64,000 nucleotides of DNA from contig NC_063061.1 of assembly GCF_018812025.1 (NCBI RefSeq), positions 31,849,509 to 31,913,508 of the forward strand. Direction: 5' to 3'. The position numbers and the translations under genes are program-made. Source of the DNA: Megalobrama amblycephala (lineage: Eukaryota; Chordata; Actinopteri; Cypriniformes; Xenocyprididae). The notes below the pieces were generated by a model. It was not told the origin of the DNA. It did not search any database and saw only the letters and a list, made by a program, of their open reading frames with translations. Numbering within the stretch: the first letter of the stretch is position 1; each line of letters begins with the position of its first letter. Positions 10,529 to 21,991 of this stretch are shown piece after piece.

Positions 10529-11986
10529 ATGGATCTAACAAGGTCGTCGGATCTTCAGGAGTATTTGAGCAGGAGCGCTCAACGGATGGATCAGCAGGAC
10601 GAGCAGGTGATTGCCACTGCTCGCGCCGTGCAAACGTTGGTGGCGCAGGTGGCCGAGCTCTCGACCCAGGTACAACATCTTTCATCTCCCACTGCGCCAG
10701 CCCCACCGCCCGTTCCCCACTCATCGACCAGCACGCCACAAGAGCCTCGTATTCCTGCACCAGAGAGGTATGGTGGAGAACCTGATGCTTGTAGAGCTTT
10801 TCTGTCTAAATGCTCTATTTATTTCTCTCTGCAACCTAACACGTTCTCTTCTGAGGAGTCTAAAGTCGCGTTAGTGATGACGTTATTGACGGGACGAGCG
10901 GCGTTATGGGGAACGGCGGTGTGGGAGAACGATCATCCTTGCTGCTCCTCGTTCCAGTCCCTGTCGCAGGAGATGAGGCGAGTGTTCGACCGTTCGGTGG
11001 CGGGACGGGAGGCTGCTCGCAAGCTCGCGGACCTGCGGCAGGGAGTTCGACCTGTTTCCGACTACGCCATTGAGTTCCACACCCTGGCAGCGGAGTGTAA
11101 GTGGAACGAGGAGGCGCAGTGGGATGTGTTCCTGCATGGGCTGGCCGACCGTGTGCAGCAGGAGATCTATTCACTGGATTTACCTCCCACTCTTAACGGA
11201 CTGATTGAGCTCGCGCTGCGAGTGGATGGCCGTTTGCACGAACGCACTGAACGCAGGAAGCCTGTGGCGCGTCTCGAAGAACTGGATGCTGTGGGGGTCA
11301 GCAGTGAGCACACGGTCGGTCCCCCGTTCGATCACGAGCCCATGCAGGTGGGGAGAGCTCGGCTCTCCCGGGAGGAGAGGACACACCGGAAGGAGAAAGG
11401 ACTCTGTCTGTACTGTGGTGGAGCTGGACACTTTCTTAAGGACTGCCCGGTAAAAGGCAAAGGTCCGGCAGTAGGACCGAGGTTACTGTCGGGCGGTCTA
11501 GCCTTGGATAAATCCTCGTCTGCGACGCTCCTCCCGGTGAGACTGCAATGGGTATCCGGACATCACACCTGCCAGGCCCTGGTCGACTTGGGCGCGGAGG
11601 GAAGCATAATGGACTTTGAGCTGGCCACTCGGTTGCACATTCCCATTCGCCCGTTGGATCACGCCATATCTGTTGTTGCCCTCAACGGACAGAAACTACT
11701 CACCATCACACACGCCACGGAACCCGTCACTGCCATAATTTCCGGTAACCACACTGAACTATTGTCATTTTACCTCTCCAGATCCGTTCACCATCCTATC
11801 GTCCTGGGACATCCGTGGCTGGTGAAGCACAAGCCCAGGATTGAGTGGGGCCAGGGATCCGTGGTGGAGTGGAGCCAACACTGTCATGCGTCTTGTTTGT
11901 TGTCTGCTTGTTCGTCTGTGTCTCGTTCTGTGTTGCAGGAGGAGCCGGTGAACCTGTCAACATGCCCCAGGAGTACCATGACCTGA
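10529..11986 (+). pseudogene. gypsy gag-protease frame
   Basis: 485 codons start at the first ATG after the primer site. Residues about 60-260 form the gag capsid-like region (QVAELSTQVQ coiled start, then YGGEPDACRAFL...). A CCHC zinc knuckle CLYCGGAGHFLKDCP lies at about residues 290-305. An aspartic-protease region follows (about 335-440: ALVDLGAEGSIMD...VLGHPWLVKH). The usual active-site Asp-Ser-Gly reads Asp-Leu-Gly here (codon TTG), so protease activity is doubtful. The frame ends at 11986. The polymerase continues in another frame (the -1 frame) from about 11960. I cannot tell a programmed -1 shift from a mutation, but the split lies after protease rather than after gag, which favours mutation. 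Confidence 0.88.
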
Positions 11987-13725
11987 AGGAAGTGTTCAGT
12001 AAGTCCTGGGCTGCTTCTCTTCCTCCGCATCGTCCCTATGACTGTGCTATAGATTTAGTTCCAGGATCTTCTCCGCCCAAAGGCAAGTTATATTCACTTT
12101 CTAATCCGGAAAGGGAGGTCATGGAGAAATATATTTCTGATTCTCTGGCAGCTGGGATCATCCGCCCTTCTTCATCTCCCGCGGGGGCAGGTTTTTTTTT
12201 CGTGGGTAAGAAGGATGGCTCTCTGCGGCCGTGCATTGATTACAGAGGACTGAACAACATCACGGTAAAGAATACTTATCCTTTGCCGTTGATGTCTTCT
12301 GCCTTTGAGCGGCTGTAGGGCGCGTCTCTGTTCACGAAATTGGACCTGCGCAACGCTTATCATTTGGTCCGCATCAGGGAGGGGGATGAATGGAAGATGG
12401 CTTTTAACACCCCTAGAGGGCACTTTGAATACTTGGTTATGCCGTTCGGCCTTTCCAACTCGCCCGCCGTCTTCCAAGCACTTGTCAATGACGTGTTGAG
12501 AGATATGGTCGATCAGTTCATATATGTCTACCTGGACGACATATTGATTTTTTTTTCTTCTTCTCTCCAGGAACACGTACAACACGTCAGGCGAGTGCTC
12601 CAAAGGCTGTTAGAGAATGGGCTTTTTGTCAAGGCGGAGAAGTGCGTTTTTCATGCACAGTCTGTTCCATTTTTGGGGTACGTCGTATCGTCCGAGGGGG
12701 TGCGCATGGATCCTGACAAGGTTAAGGCTGTGGTGGATTGGCCAATTCCAGATTCCCGCAAGGCCCTGCAGAGGTTTCTGGGCTTTGCCAATTTTTACCG
12801 ACGTTTTATTCGCAATTTCAGCCAACTAGCCGCTCCTCTGACTGCCTTAACCTCCCCCGCAACGGCGTTCAGGTGGTCGGATGCAGCTGAGGCTGCATTC
12901 TCCAACCTCAAAAGCCGCTTCGTTTCGGCTCCCATTCTTGTCGCCCCTGATCCTTCACGTCAGTTTGTGGTGGAGGTTGATGCGTCAGAGGTGGGGGTAG
13001 GTGCAGTTCTATCCCAGCGCTCCGCAGCGGACGATAAGGTGCATCCTTGCGCGTTCTTTTCACATCGTTTAACTGCTGCCGAACGTAATTACGACATTGG
13101 TAACAGGGAGCTGCTGACGGTCAAATTAGCTTTGGAAGAGTGGCGTCACTGGTTGGAGGGTTCGGGTGTACCTTTCATCGTCTGGACTGATCATAAGAAC
13201 CTTGAGTATATTAGATCCGCTAAACGACTTAACTCTAGGCAGGCTCGGTGGGCTCTTTTTTTCGGTCGTTTTGATTTTTCCCTATCTTACCGTCCCGGGT
13301 CCAAAAACATCAAGCCCGATGCACTTTCTCGCGTTTTTGATCGCTCCGAGCGCCCGTCCACTCCCGAGTGTATTCTTCCTGAGAGACTCATTGTCTCTTC
13401 ACTCACATGGGAGGTCGAGTCGAAGGTCCGCACGGCCTTAGAAGGGGTAACGCCTCCGCCCGGGTGCCCACAGAGTCGGTTATTTGTGCCAGAGGGGTTG
13501 CGTTCAGACGTTATCCGATGGGGCCATGATTCCAATCTGGCTTCTCATCCAGGGGTTAGTCGCACCAACTTTTTGGTCAAACGATTTTGGTGGCCCTGCA
13601 TGGCTCGCGATGTTCACAATTTTGTTTTGGCTTGCTCTGTCTGCGCTCGTGGTAAGACTTCTAATCGTCCCCTGAGGGACTCCTTCAGCCGCTGTCTGTC
13701 CCTTCGAGACCCTGGTCCCACATAG
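11964..13725 (+). pseudogene. gypsy reverse transcriptase-RNase H-integrase N-part, interrupted
   Basis: A single frame carries RT ([20 protein letters not shown], then [11 protein letters not shown] with the catalytic YLDD), RNase H ([19 protein letters not shown]...WTDHKNLEY) and the integrase zinc-binding region ([11 protein letters not shown]...CSVCARGK). It is interrupted by an in-frame TAG at 12316-12318, between two conserved RT motifs. Frame is lost near 13665-13680, after [10 protein letters not shown], and the integrase core continues in the next feature's frame. Confidence 0.88.
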
Positions 13726-14789
13726 CGCTAGATTTCGTCACAGGCCTCCCTCCTTCACAGGGCAATACGGTGATTTTGACCGTAGTGGACCGGTTCTCGA
13801 AGGCGGCGCATTTCATCCCCTTGCCCAAATTACCCACTGCCAAGGAGACAGCGGTTACTGTCATTAATCACGTCTTCCGTATCCATGGCCTCCCGGTAGA
13901 CGTGGTTTCTGACAGGGGATCCCAATTTACCTCCAAATTCTGGAAGGAGTTTTGTCGTTTACTGGGGGCGACGGTTAGTTTGTCATCTGGGTTCCATCCC
14001 CAGACGAACGGGCAAGCTGAGAGAGCCAACCAGGATTTGGAGAGAATGTTGCGATGTCGGGTTGCTCAGAATCCTTCCTCCTGGAGTCAGCAGCTTCCTT
14101 GGGTGGAGTACGCACACAATTCGTTACCAGTGTCGGCTACGGGCCTGTCGCCTTTTCAGTGTAGTCTAGGTTACCAGCCACCTGCCTTTCCTAGTCTGGA
14201 ATCCGAAGTCGCGGTCCCCTCCGCTCATGCCTTTGTCCAGAGGTGTCGTCACACGTGGAGAAGAGCCCGAGAGACTCTCCTTCAGGTGGGGGCGCGCACC
14301 AAGGCCCAGGCCGATCGCCACCGGCTGAAGCCTCCCGTATATGTCGTTGGTCAAAAAGTGTGGCTTTCTTCCAAGAACATTCCGCTCCGCTCCGTGAGTA
14401 ACAAATTAGCTCCCAAATTCATTGGCCCGTTCACGGTCACCAAGATTCTTAGCCCGGTGACTGTCCGCCTCAAATTACCACCAGCGTACAGCAGAATTCA
14501 TTCCGTCTTTCACGTTTCCAAAATTAAACCCGTTTTTCATTCTAACATTAATCCGCCAGCCCCGGTTCCTCCCCCGCCGCGACTCGTAGATGGGGAACCT
14601 GCTTATTCGGTCCGTCGTATTTTGGACGCTAGGCGAAGGGGACGCGGATTCCAGTACTTGGTGGACTGGGAAGGTTACGGTCTGGAGGAGAGGAGTTGGG
14701 TTCCTGCCAGGGACATCCTGGATCACTCTCTTATTGATGAATATCGTCAACAGGTAGGCTCTCCTGGGAGCGCCAGGAGGCACTCGTAG
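13680..14789 (+). pseudogene. gypsy integrase core and chromodomain
   Basis: The integrase catalytic residues are visible: Asp in [11 protein letters not shown], Asp in [14 protein letters not shown] and Glu in [22 protein letters not shown]-type segment follows ([19 protein letters not shown]), then a chromodomain ([20 protein letters not shown], then [13 protein letters not shown]) at the C terminus, ending about 10 bases before the 3' LTR's purine tract. Chromodomains target such elements to marked chromatin. The frame is intact from about 13680 to the stop at 14789, but it is out of frame with the upstream polymerase. Confidence 0.9.
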
Positions 14790-14801
14790 GAGAGGGGGTA
14801 C

Positions 14802-15260
14802 TGTCACGGTTCATGGGTTTACTTACTCGACCTCGTGTGGTTGTGGTGTGTGTTGCACTGAGTGAGTGATTGTGTGGGCGTCACCCACCTGTCTGATTGT
14901 GATGTGCTGCCAGCCGTGTCTTGTTCAGTGTTTGCTATTTAATGTGTGTGTCTACATGGTGTCTTTGTCAGTTCGTTGCAGGCTGTCCCGCTGTCGTGTT
15001 TCTGTGTTTCACCTCCTGTTATCCTGGGGTTCTGGATCTCCGTCTTGTGCCCGTGTCTGGGTTGGATTATTCCTTGGCTTCTGATACCCATTGTAGCCCT
15101 GCGCCACCTGATTCATCTGTTTCAACACATCACGGCGTCAGCTCGTCTTTGTGACTGCAACGACTGTCCTGTTTGGAGTGAAGTTATTGTACAGCGTATT
15201 CTGTCAATAAATCCTGTTTTACTTGCACTTGGATCCTCTCTCTGTGTTCATTTCCTGACA
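14802..15260 (+). repeat. 3' LTR of gypsy element
   Basis: 459 bp, the same length as the 5' LTR, preceded by the purine tract AGGAGAGGGGGTAC. The differences from the 5' LTR are mostly C/T changes, consistent with a young insertion. Confidence 0.93.
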
Positions 15261-15265
15261 CGTGC

Positions 15266-15970
15266 TCACGCACAAAATGACTATGAGTTTAAACATCTGA
15301 TTTCTATGTCGAGGACTGTGTTTGTCAGACTTTGTTGGGCCTAATGCATAATGCCATGGTGTTTTACTCACAAATGGTCACAACACAACATAAATATGCC
15401 AATAAATTGTTTCCATCACCTTAACGCGCATTTGAACTAATGCAAACTCAAGATAATCTGCGTCTGCATATTGAATTTCTTTGATAATTCTGACATTATT
15501 ATGGCTATTATATTATGTATGTTAGGATAGAAATGCAGGATTTGTTGTGACACCTTATAAACCGAAAGAATAAGGAATAGCATAAATCAATTTAATTAAA
15601 ACATAAAAATGGAAATGAATAAATCATTTTAAAATGGACAAATGAGTAGACATTTAAAATTGTTGTGCAATACTTGTTTTATGTTAAATGTTTGATTATT
15701 CATGTTAAATGTAAAAATGTAAAATAAAATAGAACAATAAATTAATAAATAGTAGGCCTAAATAGACATATGAGACTGTTTATTCACATGTTTAAAACAT
15801 AGTTTAATAAAGCCAGCATTTAAACTTATTTTGACAGTTATTTTTCTTTATCCATTTGAAAATATAGTTAAAATATGCTATTATAAACTCGTTGGGGCAA
15901 CAAATCTCTCCCATGCCACTCAAAGTAGATAAGATGCTGTCGACAGTAAAAACGACTGTATATGGTCATT
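15266..15970. other. Gene-free AT-rich stretch
   Basis: This continues the repeat body interrupted by the gypsy insertion. No gene, no clear element ends. Confidence 0.4.
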
Positions 15971-17402
15971 TGTCACTAGGGATGGGAATTGATAAGAATT
16001 TAACGATTCCGATTCCATTATCGATGTTGCTTATCGATCCGATTCCTTAACGATTCTCTTATCGATTCTCATTGGGTGAGGTAATAAGTACAAATTTGTT
16101 TGTTTGTATTAACTCGCTTTAATATCTGATCAGAAGACACAGAACAGAGTATACGCACATTATGTGTAGCAACCTCAGAACAAACCTAAAATTAGGTGAG
16201 CTACTTCTTCAAGTAAATTCCAGGGACATATAGCCTTGTTTCTCAACCAGTATTCACATTCACAGTATATCACATTCATTGGTCCAGACAAAAATAAATA
16301 AATAAATAAAACTGCCATTTATGTGCCATAAAAACTAAAACACAGACTGAAAACAGTCAAAGAAGAGCTTGTGTCTTTTGGAATATTAACAGTGCTCATT
16401 TGGATAGTAAATATAGCTCATCCGTATAGTAAAAGTTTACACAATGAAATAGCGCTCACATTAACATTAACACATTACCTTCGGCATTAATAACAGTACC
16501 TTCGGCATTAATAACAGATGGCATCCTGTTAGCTCCGCTGGTGCTTAACTCGCTGGTGGTGTCGTTGTGTAGTAGTGTATCAAACACGCGACAGTCCTGC
16601 AAATGAATTGCATGCTGTGTGGCCAAATGTTTCTGCATATTGGAGGTAGTTCCCCCCCTTTGACGAAATGGAACTTTTACAAGTGTTGCAAGTGACTGTA
16701 TTGTCGTCTTTTCGCGTAAAATGTAACCAAACTTTAGATCGCTTCTGCCTCGATGCCATGTTTGCTGCGTTCTAAACCAAAACAACGCAGCGTGTGTGTG
16801 ACGTCATGACACGTTAGCAACGAGAGGAACCGATAAGCGGAATTGTTAAGCCGGCATGCTAACGGTTCAAAGGAATCGATTCACTTGGCACCGGTTCTTA
16901 AGAAGAACCGGTTCTCGATTCCCATCCCTATTTGTCACAGAGACGAACTCCGTGATACCCTCCTCTGGCCATCGGAGGGAACCATCCCCCAAATACTGAC
17001 ACACGCACTTCCATATGCACTACATTACCCACAATCCCGTGCCTTGGACTAATCACTATCACAGATGAAACCCATTACCTGGACTATAAAAGACTCTCAT
17101 GCACACCAGTACTTCGCGAAGTCTTGTTTTGCCCCGGTGAACATTTCTACCCTGTCTGCCTACCTGTTGCTGTACCTGCTGTTACCCGTTATCGACCCTA
17201 TTCTGCCTGCCTCTTGATCTTTGCCTGGAATACTTAAATGTGAGTGATATCCGCCTGCCCTGACCCATTGCCTGCCCTCTGACCACAATTCTGCCTGTCT
17301 CTGCCTTACCTGTCTGTCCCTGTTTGACCCTGCCTGTACGACCGCTCTGTTCTTTAATAAAAGCATGCAAATGGATCCCGGCTTGAATGATGATTCGTTA
17401 CA
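15971..17402 (+). mobile_element. Solo LTR (interrupted by a hAT)
   Basis: TGTCAC at 15971 and GTTACA at 17402 bound an LTR flanked by the 5-bp duplication TCATT (15966-15970 and 17403-17407). Removing the hAT at 15977-16930 and its duplicated 8 bases leaves about 470 bp. A polyadenylation signal AATAAA lies near 17354. The reverse-oriented copy at 26305-26737 belongs to the same family. No internal coding region is present, so it is a solo LTR. Confidence 0.75.
15977..16930. mobile_element. Non-autonomous hAT element, 954 bp
   Basis: Termini TAGGGATGGGAATTGATAAG... and ...GATTCCCATCCCTA are inverted repeats. The 8-bp duplication TTTGTCAC is perfect (15969-15976 and 16931-16938). On the minus strand 16456-16785 is a relic of a BED-type zinc-finger start of a hAT transposase (TTSNMQKHLATQH). 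The catalytic part is absent. Confidence 0.88.
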
Positions 17403-17407
17403 TCATT

Positions 17408-19509
17408 AAAGCGGTAATGTTTGCACTTAGGTTTTATTAAGCATTTAGGAGAGTATTGCAAGAAGCTGCTTACATTAATCTTACTTTCGAAAAAAATAAA
17501 TAAATACAATCATGATTTTTCATGAAAAAATATCATATAATTATAGGCCTAAATACCTTGGCATCAGCTTGTTTTCATCAATGGTATAATTAATTAATTT
17601 CAAATTTATTTGGTTTGTCATGATTAATTTGTGTTCATAATCAATAAAATAAAATAAACTCTTCTAACAAGAATAAACACATATGAACAATTATAAATTA
17701 TTGTAGCCTATTATTAATTATCTATCTTGAAACTATCCAAGCAGCGCTTCGGGCTCAGATGTGATGGCGGAATTAATACTTTATCTGAATGTGATTACAG
17801 AATATATTTAAATTATCCATCAAACTGTCATTTTCTCCTTACAGTCTTACGAATTAACAATAATGCCTGACCAGTAAATTACTTGGTGAACAAAGACAAC
17901 ATTTTGGCATTAGGCATTGGCATTAGTTAATGCCAAAAAAATGTAAAAGTTTTACCTTATAAATATAACTTAGTTTAATTAATTTTAAAATTCGCTACCG
18001 GAATGAATGGGAACATGATTTATTGAAAATATTTGAAAATATAAGTGGTTCTTAAGTCAAAACTTTTTTTAATGGTTTGTCAACTTTCTATTCCTCCGCT
18101 GTGTGGTTCTAGTCAGCACTGGATTCTAGCCACCACCGGATTCAGCGCTTTAGCGCTTGTCTGTGACTGGAAAAATAATCGATGTACAAAAAAACAAAAA
18201 ACAAAACGATACATAGCTTACATGTCACATTAAACTGGCAGATTTTAGAATGTTGTAGGCAATTCTTTTGCAAGTAATTACAAGTTTAATCTTGTCTTGC
18301 CTGGATCTTTTGGTGAAGGTTAACGCGTGTATGCCTTTTCAGCGCCTCAGTGAAGTTCACTTAATTTCACTCGTTTAATCTGACTCCAAATTCAAATGAT
18401 TCTTATTCTTAGGTTGTGTTTCCAATTAGAAATTAATCATTTGTTATGTATTAATTTAGATATTTGATTATTCTGGGTATCTGGGTATCTCATATTTTCA
18501 ATTATTCTTTCATTACGGACCCATATCACTTCGGCCATATCACAAAGTCACTTCGGCCGTTAAGTTCTTTTCACGATCACAAACTCACCAGTTCTGATCT
18601 TAGTCAGAGGGTGCAGAGTTTACTAATGCATTTGAGTTGAACCGCCACATGCTTGTTCATACAAAAACACAGTTTTCTTAGTCACGATACTGCAACTTGC
18701 TAAGCCAGTTGATAGACAAAAATCAAAAGGTCCCATGATGTGCCCACATGCTCCTTTCAATGAGCCTTTAGTTTTAATCTATCCTGATGCAGATTTGCGT
18801 AAATATGGACTCTAATAACCTACTGGTCATAATGATTTCAGAAGAATCCAGATTAAATCAAATATAAAATTTTATTTGTCAAGTAAAAATGTCAATTTCA
18901 TAGTTGGACAATTAGAAGCCAATTCAGAAATAATTAATGCATAACATCAATTGAAATGCATAAACACACAGTGGTGGATTAGTGTTTGAAGACACTTGCC
19001 CATCACTGTGTGGGGGTCTCTGGCTACAGAAAATCCCCCCCTGACTGCTTTTCAATTTACCTTATATACAGACCAGAACAAAAGGGTTATAAATATTTAC
19101 TGCACCAACACCTGTTTTGGGGGAAGAGGAGTGGGTTTTCACAAAATGCACCACCCAAAGAGAGGACAGAATTTTCCTTAGTTTTAAATCTTCTTCATAA
19201 TACCAGTGACTGCTGTGAAATTGAGACCATTTTACCAATCGCACTGAGACATTTAAAATTATACCAAACATAAAAAGGGAAAAACAATAGATACACAAGT
19301 TACATTATTTGTTTTGAATAACTTTCAGTGACTTGAGTCAGGGGGAAGGGAAGGTGTGTTTGTGTGTGTGGTGGGGGAGGTGTTGTCCTTTTGGGGTTAG
19401 GGCAGGGCGTTGTCCTTTACTACTTCTTTGAGATCTTTTTCCACATGAGTTTTTTTATTTTATTGCAGGATGCTTGATCTCTGTTTTTGTCTAGCAGGAA
19501 AATCAAGCC
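17408..19509. other. Gene-free AT-rich stretch
   Basis: I see no exon with supporting splice sites and no family signature. Scattered repeat fragments only. Confidence 0.4.
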
Positions 19510-19830
19510 TTACACTCCACACCAAACTCACTCATCCATGTCTTTATTGACCTTGCTTTGTGCACTGGTGTACAGTCATGTTGGAACAGGAAGGGGCCAT
19601 CCCCAAACTGTTCCCACAAAGTTGGGAGCATGAAATTGTCCAAAATGTCTTGATATGCTGAAGCATTAAGAGTTCCTTTCACTGGAACTAAGGGGCCAAG
19701 CCCAACCCCTGAAAAACAACCCCACACCATAATGCCATGCTTGAATTCACTGAGCTCCTGAGAGCGACCCATTCTTTCACAAATGTTTGTAGAAGCAGTC
19801 TGCATGCCTAGATGCTTGATTTTACCTAAG
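19510..19830 (-). pseudogene. Tc1-like transposase, internally deleted (right part of split copy)
   Basis: The minus-strand frame 19503-19805 starts [20 protein letters not shown] (a Tc1 transposase N terminus) and jumps directly into the catalytic C-terminal part (IMVWGCFSG...[15 protein letters not shown] with the second catalytic Asp). Most of the DNA-binding domain and the first catalytic Asp are missing. This is a deletion derivative. It likely continues the fragment at 8036-8232. Confidence 0.75.
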
Positions 19831-20984
19831 AATTGCTTTAATGTGGCTTTTGAATGTTGTTTTAGAATATTGCATGTTGGAATTCAAGTGAGTAAAAGAG
19901 TCATGTCTATTCTCAGAACAAACATGAAACAAACACAACAGAACTACGGTTTATAAAAGCTATTCATATCTTTAAATGAAAGATTTAAATTAACTAATTT
20001 GATACACTACTCCACATTCAGATGCTACTCAACCAGAATGCGTTTTTTGTCGGATATCGTCGCGGTTCATTTTATTTCTGCTGTTAACTGCTAAGTGGTG
20101 CTATAACCATAGATTTTCATATGTTATGGAGTGGATGTATCACAGCTCGTTTTCGCGAGTAGCAGTCAACTGCGCCATGTGGAGATAAAAAAAATACTAT
20201 CAAGAACATTTTTTAAAAATCACATCCACATAACTACATGTAGAAAATGTAAGCATTCGTGCAAGAATTTGCGGTTAAGAATGAATTCAAACAGTACAGT
20301 AAATGTCAAAATTGTGTTTACTTTTTCATGGACTGTGCTTTATTTAAGGAACAATTGACAATGGGCCATTGAATTCTTGAAGAATTCAAACAGAATCAGA
20401 TGCATTGCTTGATCAGATTTACTCCGTTTTACTATAACCAGCTTTTCCCATGCAAAACGAATAGTATAGACCCACTCGTCATTCTTTGTCACACTCGCCA
20501 TGAACAACATTTTCAACCCAATAATTAGCCTAAATTCCACAGGGATCCTGGGATCCTTCCAATCGTGTTTAAACAAAAATCAGGATAACGAACCCTATAA
20601 AGTTTATTTTTATTTATTTATTTATTTTAAAGAACTGTTGTTTGTTATACAAATGTAAATTCAGTCTGTTGGATCATTTTTGTTGTTTGGTGTAAAATGG
20701 AAATTCATGGTAATTTTATAGCTTATAAATGTAAGCAAAAAAAAAAATGGTGTAACAAATAAATGTTTTAGAGAACTGTTGGACACACACATCTCAGTAA
20801 AAGTGTTTGTTTGGGATTTGAATCTATGTCATTGATGTTTCTGTTCAACGCTATACCACTTGACAATGAATGAACTTTCCATGAAATGCCCAGAATAGAA
20901 GATCTCTTTTCCAGCAGTAACCATCACATCCACAAGAGTGCTTTTCATTTTGTGACGTGACATATAGCTAAGTATGTTGTTCCA
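19831..20984. other. Gene-free part of duplicated segment A
   Basis: No gene. About 20300-20590 matches about 34490-34516 plus 35470-35990 in segment B (for example CAAACAGAATCAGATGCATT at both places). It contains the empty site of the B-specific TTAA element. Confidence 0.55.
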
Positions 20985-21272
20985 TACTCTGAATTTGTGC
21001 TCTGCATTTATCCCATCCAAGTACACACACAGTGATCAGAGAACAAACACACATACACACCGTGAACACAGACCCGGAGCAGTGGGCATCCAATTTTTGC
21101 TGCGGCGCCCAGGGAGCAGTTGGAGGTTCGGTGCTCACCTCAGTCATGGTATTATGGGTGGAAGAGAGCTCTGTACAGTCACTCCCCCCACGACAATTCC
21201 TGCTGGTACTGAGATCCGAACCTGCAACCTTTGGGTTACAAGTCTGACTCTCTAACAATTAGGCCACTACAG
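20985..21272 (-). repeat. tRNA-derived SINE
   Basis: The minus strand starts near 21272 with a tRNA-like head: A-box-like TGGCCTAATTGTTAGAG and B-box-like GGTTCGGATCT about 40 bases later. A non-tRNA body ends near 20985 in GGATAAATGCAGAGCACAAA. This is a Pol III-type SINE relic, not a functional tRNA gene. 21273-21990 has no gene. Confidence 0.7.
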
Positions 21273-21991
21273 GACCAAAGCACATTCATATTATTAACTT
21301 TTTAAGTACTGACACTGTGTCGTCTTAATTACACCCCAGACAGAGCGAATACAGACACTGATCTCTCTGTTCAAACCTGCAATAATTAATAAGTTTAACC
21401 ATCCCAGGATTTTATTAAGGCCCGTGTTGAAAATGTTTAGACTAGTTTATGGAGCTCCATGCTGAAATGTGGGGGAAAAATAAACTAGCGTGTTTTATTA
21501 ATTATTTGAAACATGAGGGCATTTTATTGGGATATTTCGTCCCTGTGTTTTAATTCCTCTGTAGTTGAATTGTGCCTTCTTTTTAGCCTATTTTTTGTTT
21601 CTTCATTTTTCAGTTCATAACTTAATAACCTAACAATGTTCTCATATTTCTAGTAGACTACAAAGAAATTAAATAAAAAATGATCAACAGGTTCTTAAAT
21701 GTACAAATGTCACAGCAGCCTTATGCAATGTTGCAAACCGTCCCTTTGTGCCACCTGGTGGTGATTTTGCGACAAGTGTCACGTGTCACATTTAACGCTG
21801 TGGCCTCGCAGCAACATTACATATGGCAGTAATAGGCATTGTGGTTGACTATGTACTATAGGAAGAACACATGTCTACTAGTTACTGACCTGATGCAGAC
21901 ACATATCGTCTTGGTCTGGGGTGAGGTTTACGTAAGGCAGAGCACAGAAGCCAAGAGGCGACACTCTGATGCTTTTTTGGTAACACCCACT

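Larger units (their letters stand above)
10054..15260 (+). mobile_element. Ty3/gypsy chromodomain LTR retrotransposon, near-complete
   Basis: Two 459-bp LTRs (10054-10512 and 14802-15260) begin TGTCACGG, end CCTGACA and differ at about 5 positions (about 1%). A perfect 5-bp target duplication CGTGC flanks the insertion (10049-10053 and 15261-15265). Inside are gag with a CCHC knuckle, protease, reverse transcriptase, RNase H, integrase with GPY/F region and a C-terminal chromodomain, so it belongs to the chromoviruses (Tf1/sushi-like). A purine-rich tract (about 14788-14800) lies directly before the 3' LTR. The coding region is broken by two frame changes and a stop, so this copy is recent but not autonomous. 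Confidence 0.95.

Noticed and set aside
11845..11986. Programmed gag-pol frameshift site
   Set aside because: The frame change is in the -1 direction, but it lies after the protease and no clear slippery heptamer plus stem was found. A mutation is more likely, though not proven.
16456..16785. Independent zinc-finger gene
   Set aside because: The frame lies wholly within a hAT with exact ends and matches the BED start of its lost transposase.
21160..21272. tRNA gene on the minus strand
   Set aside because: A- and B-box-like words are present, but the cloverleaf does not close and a SINE body follows. It is a SINE head.
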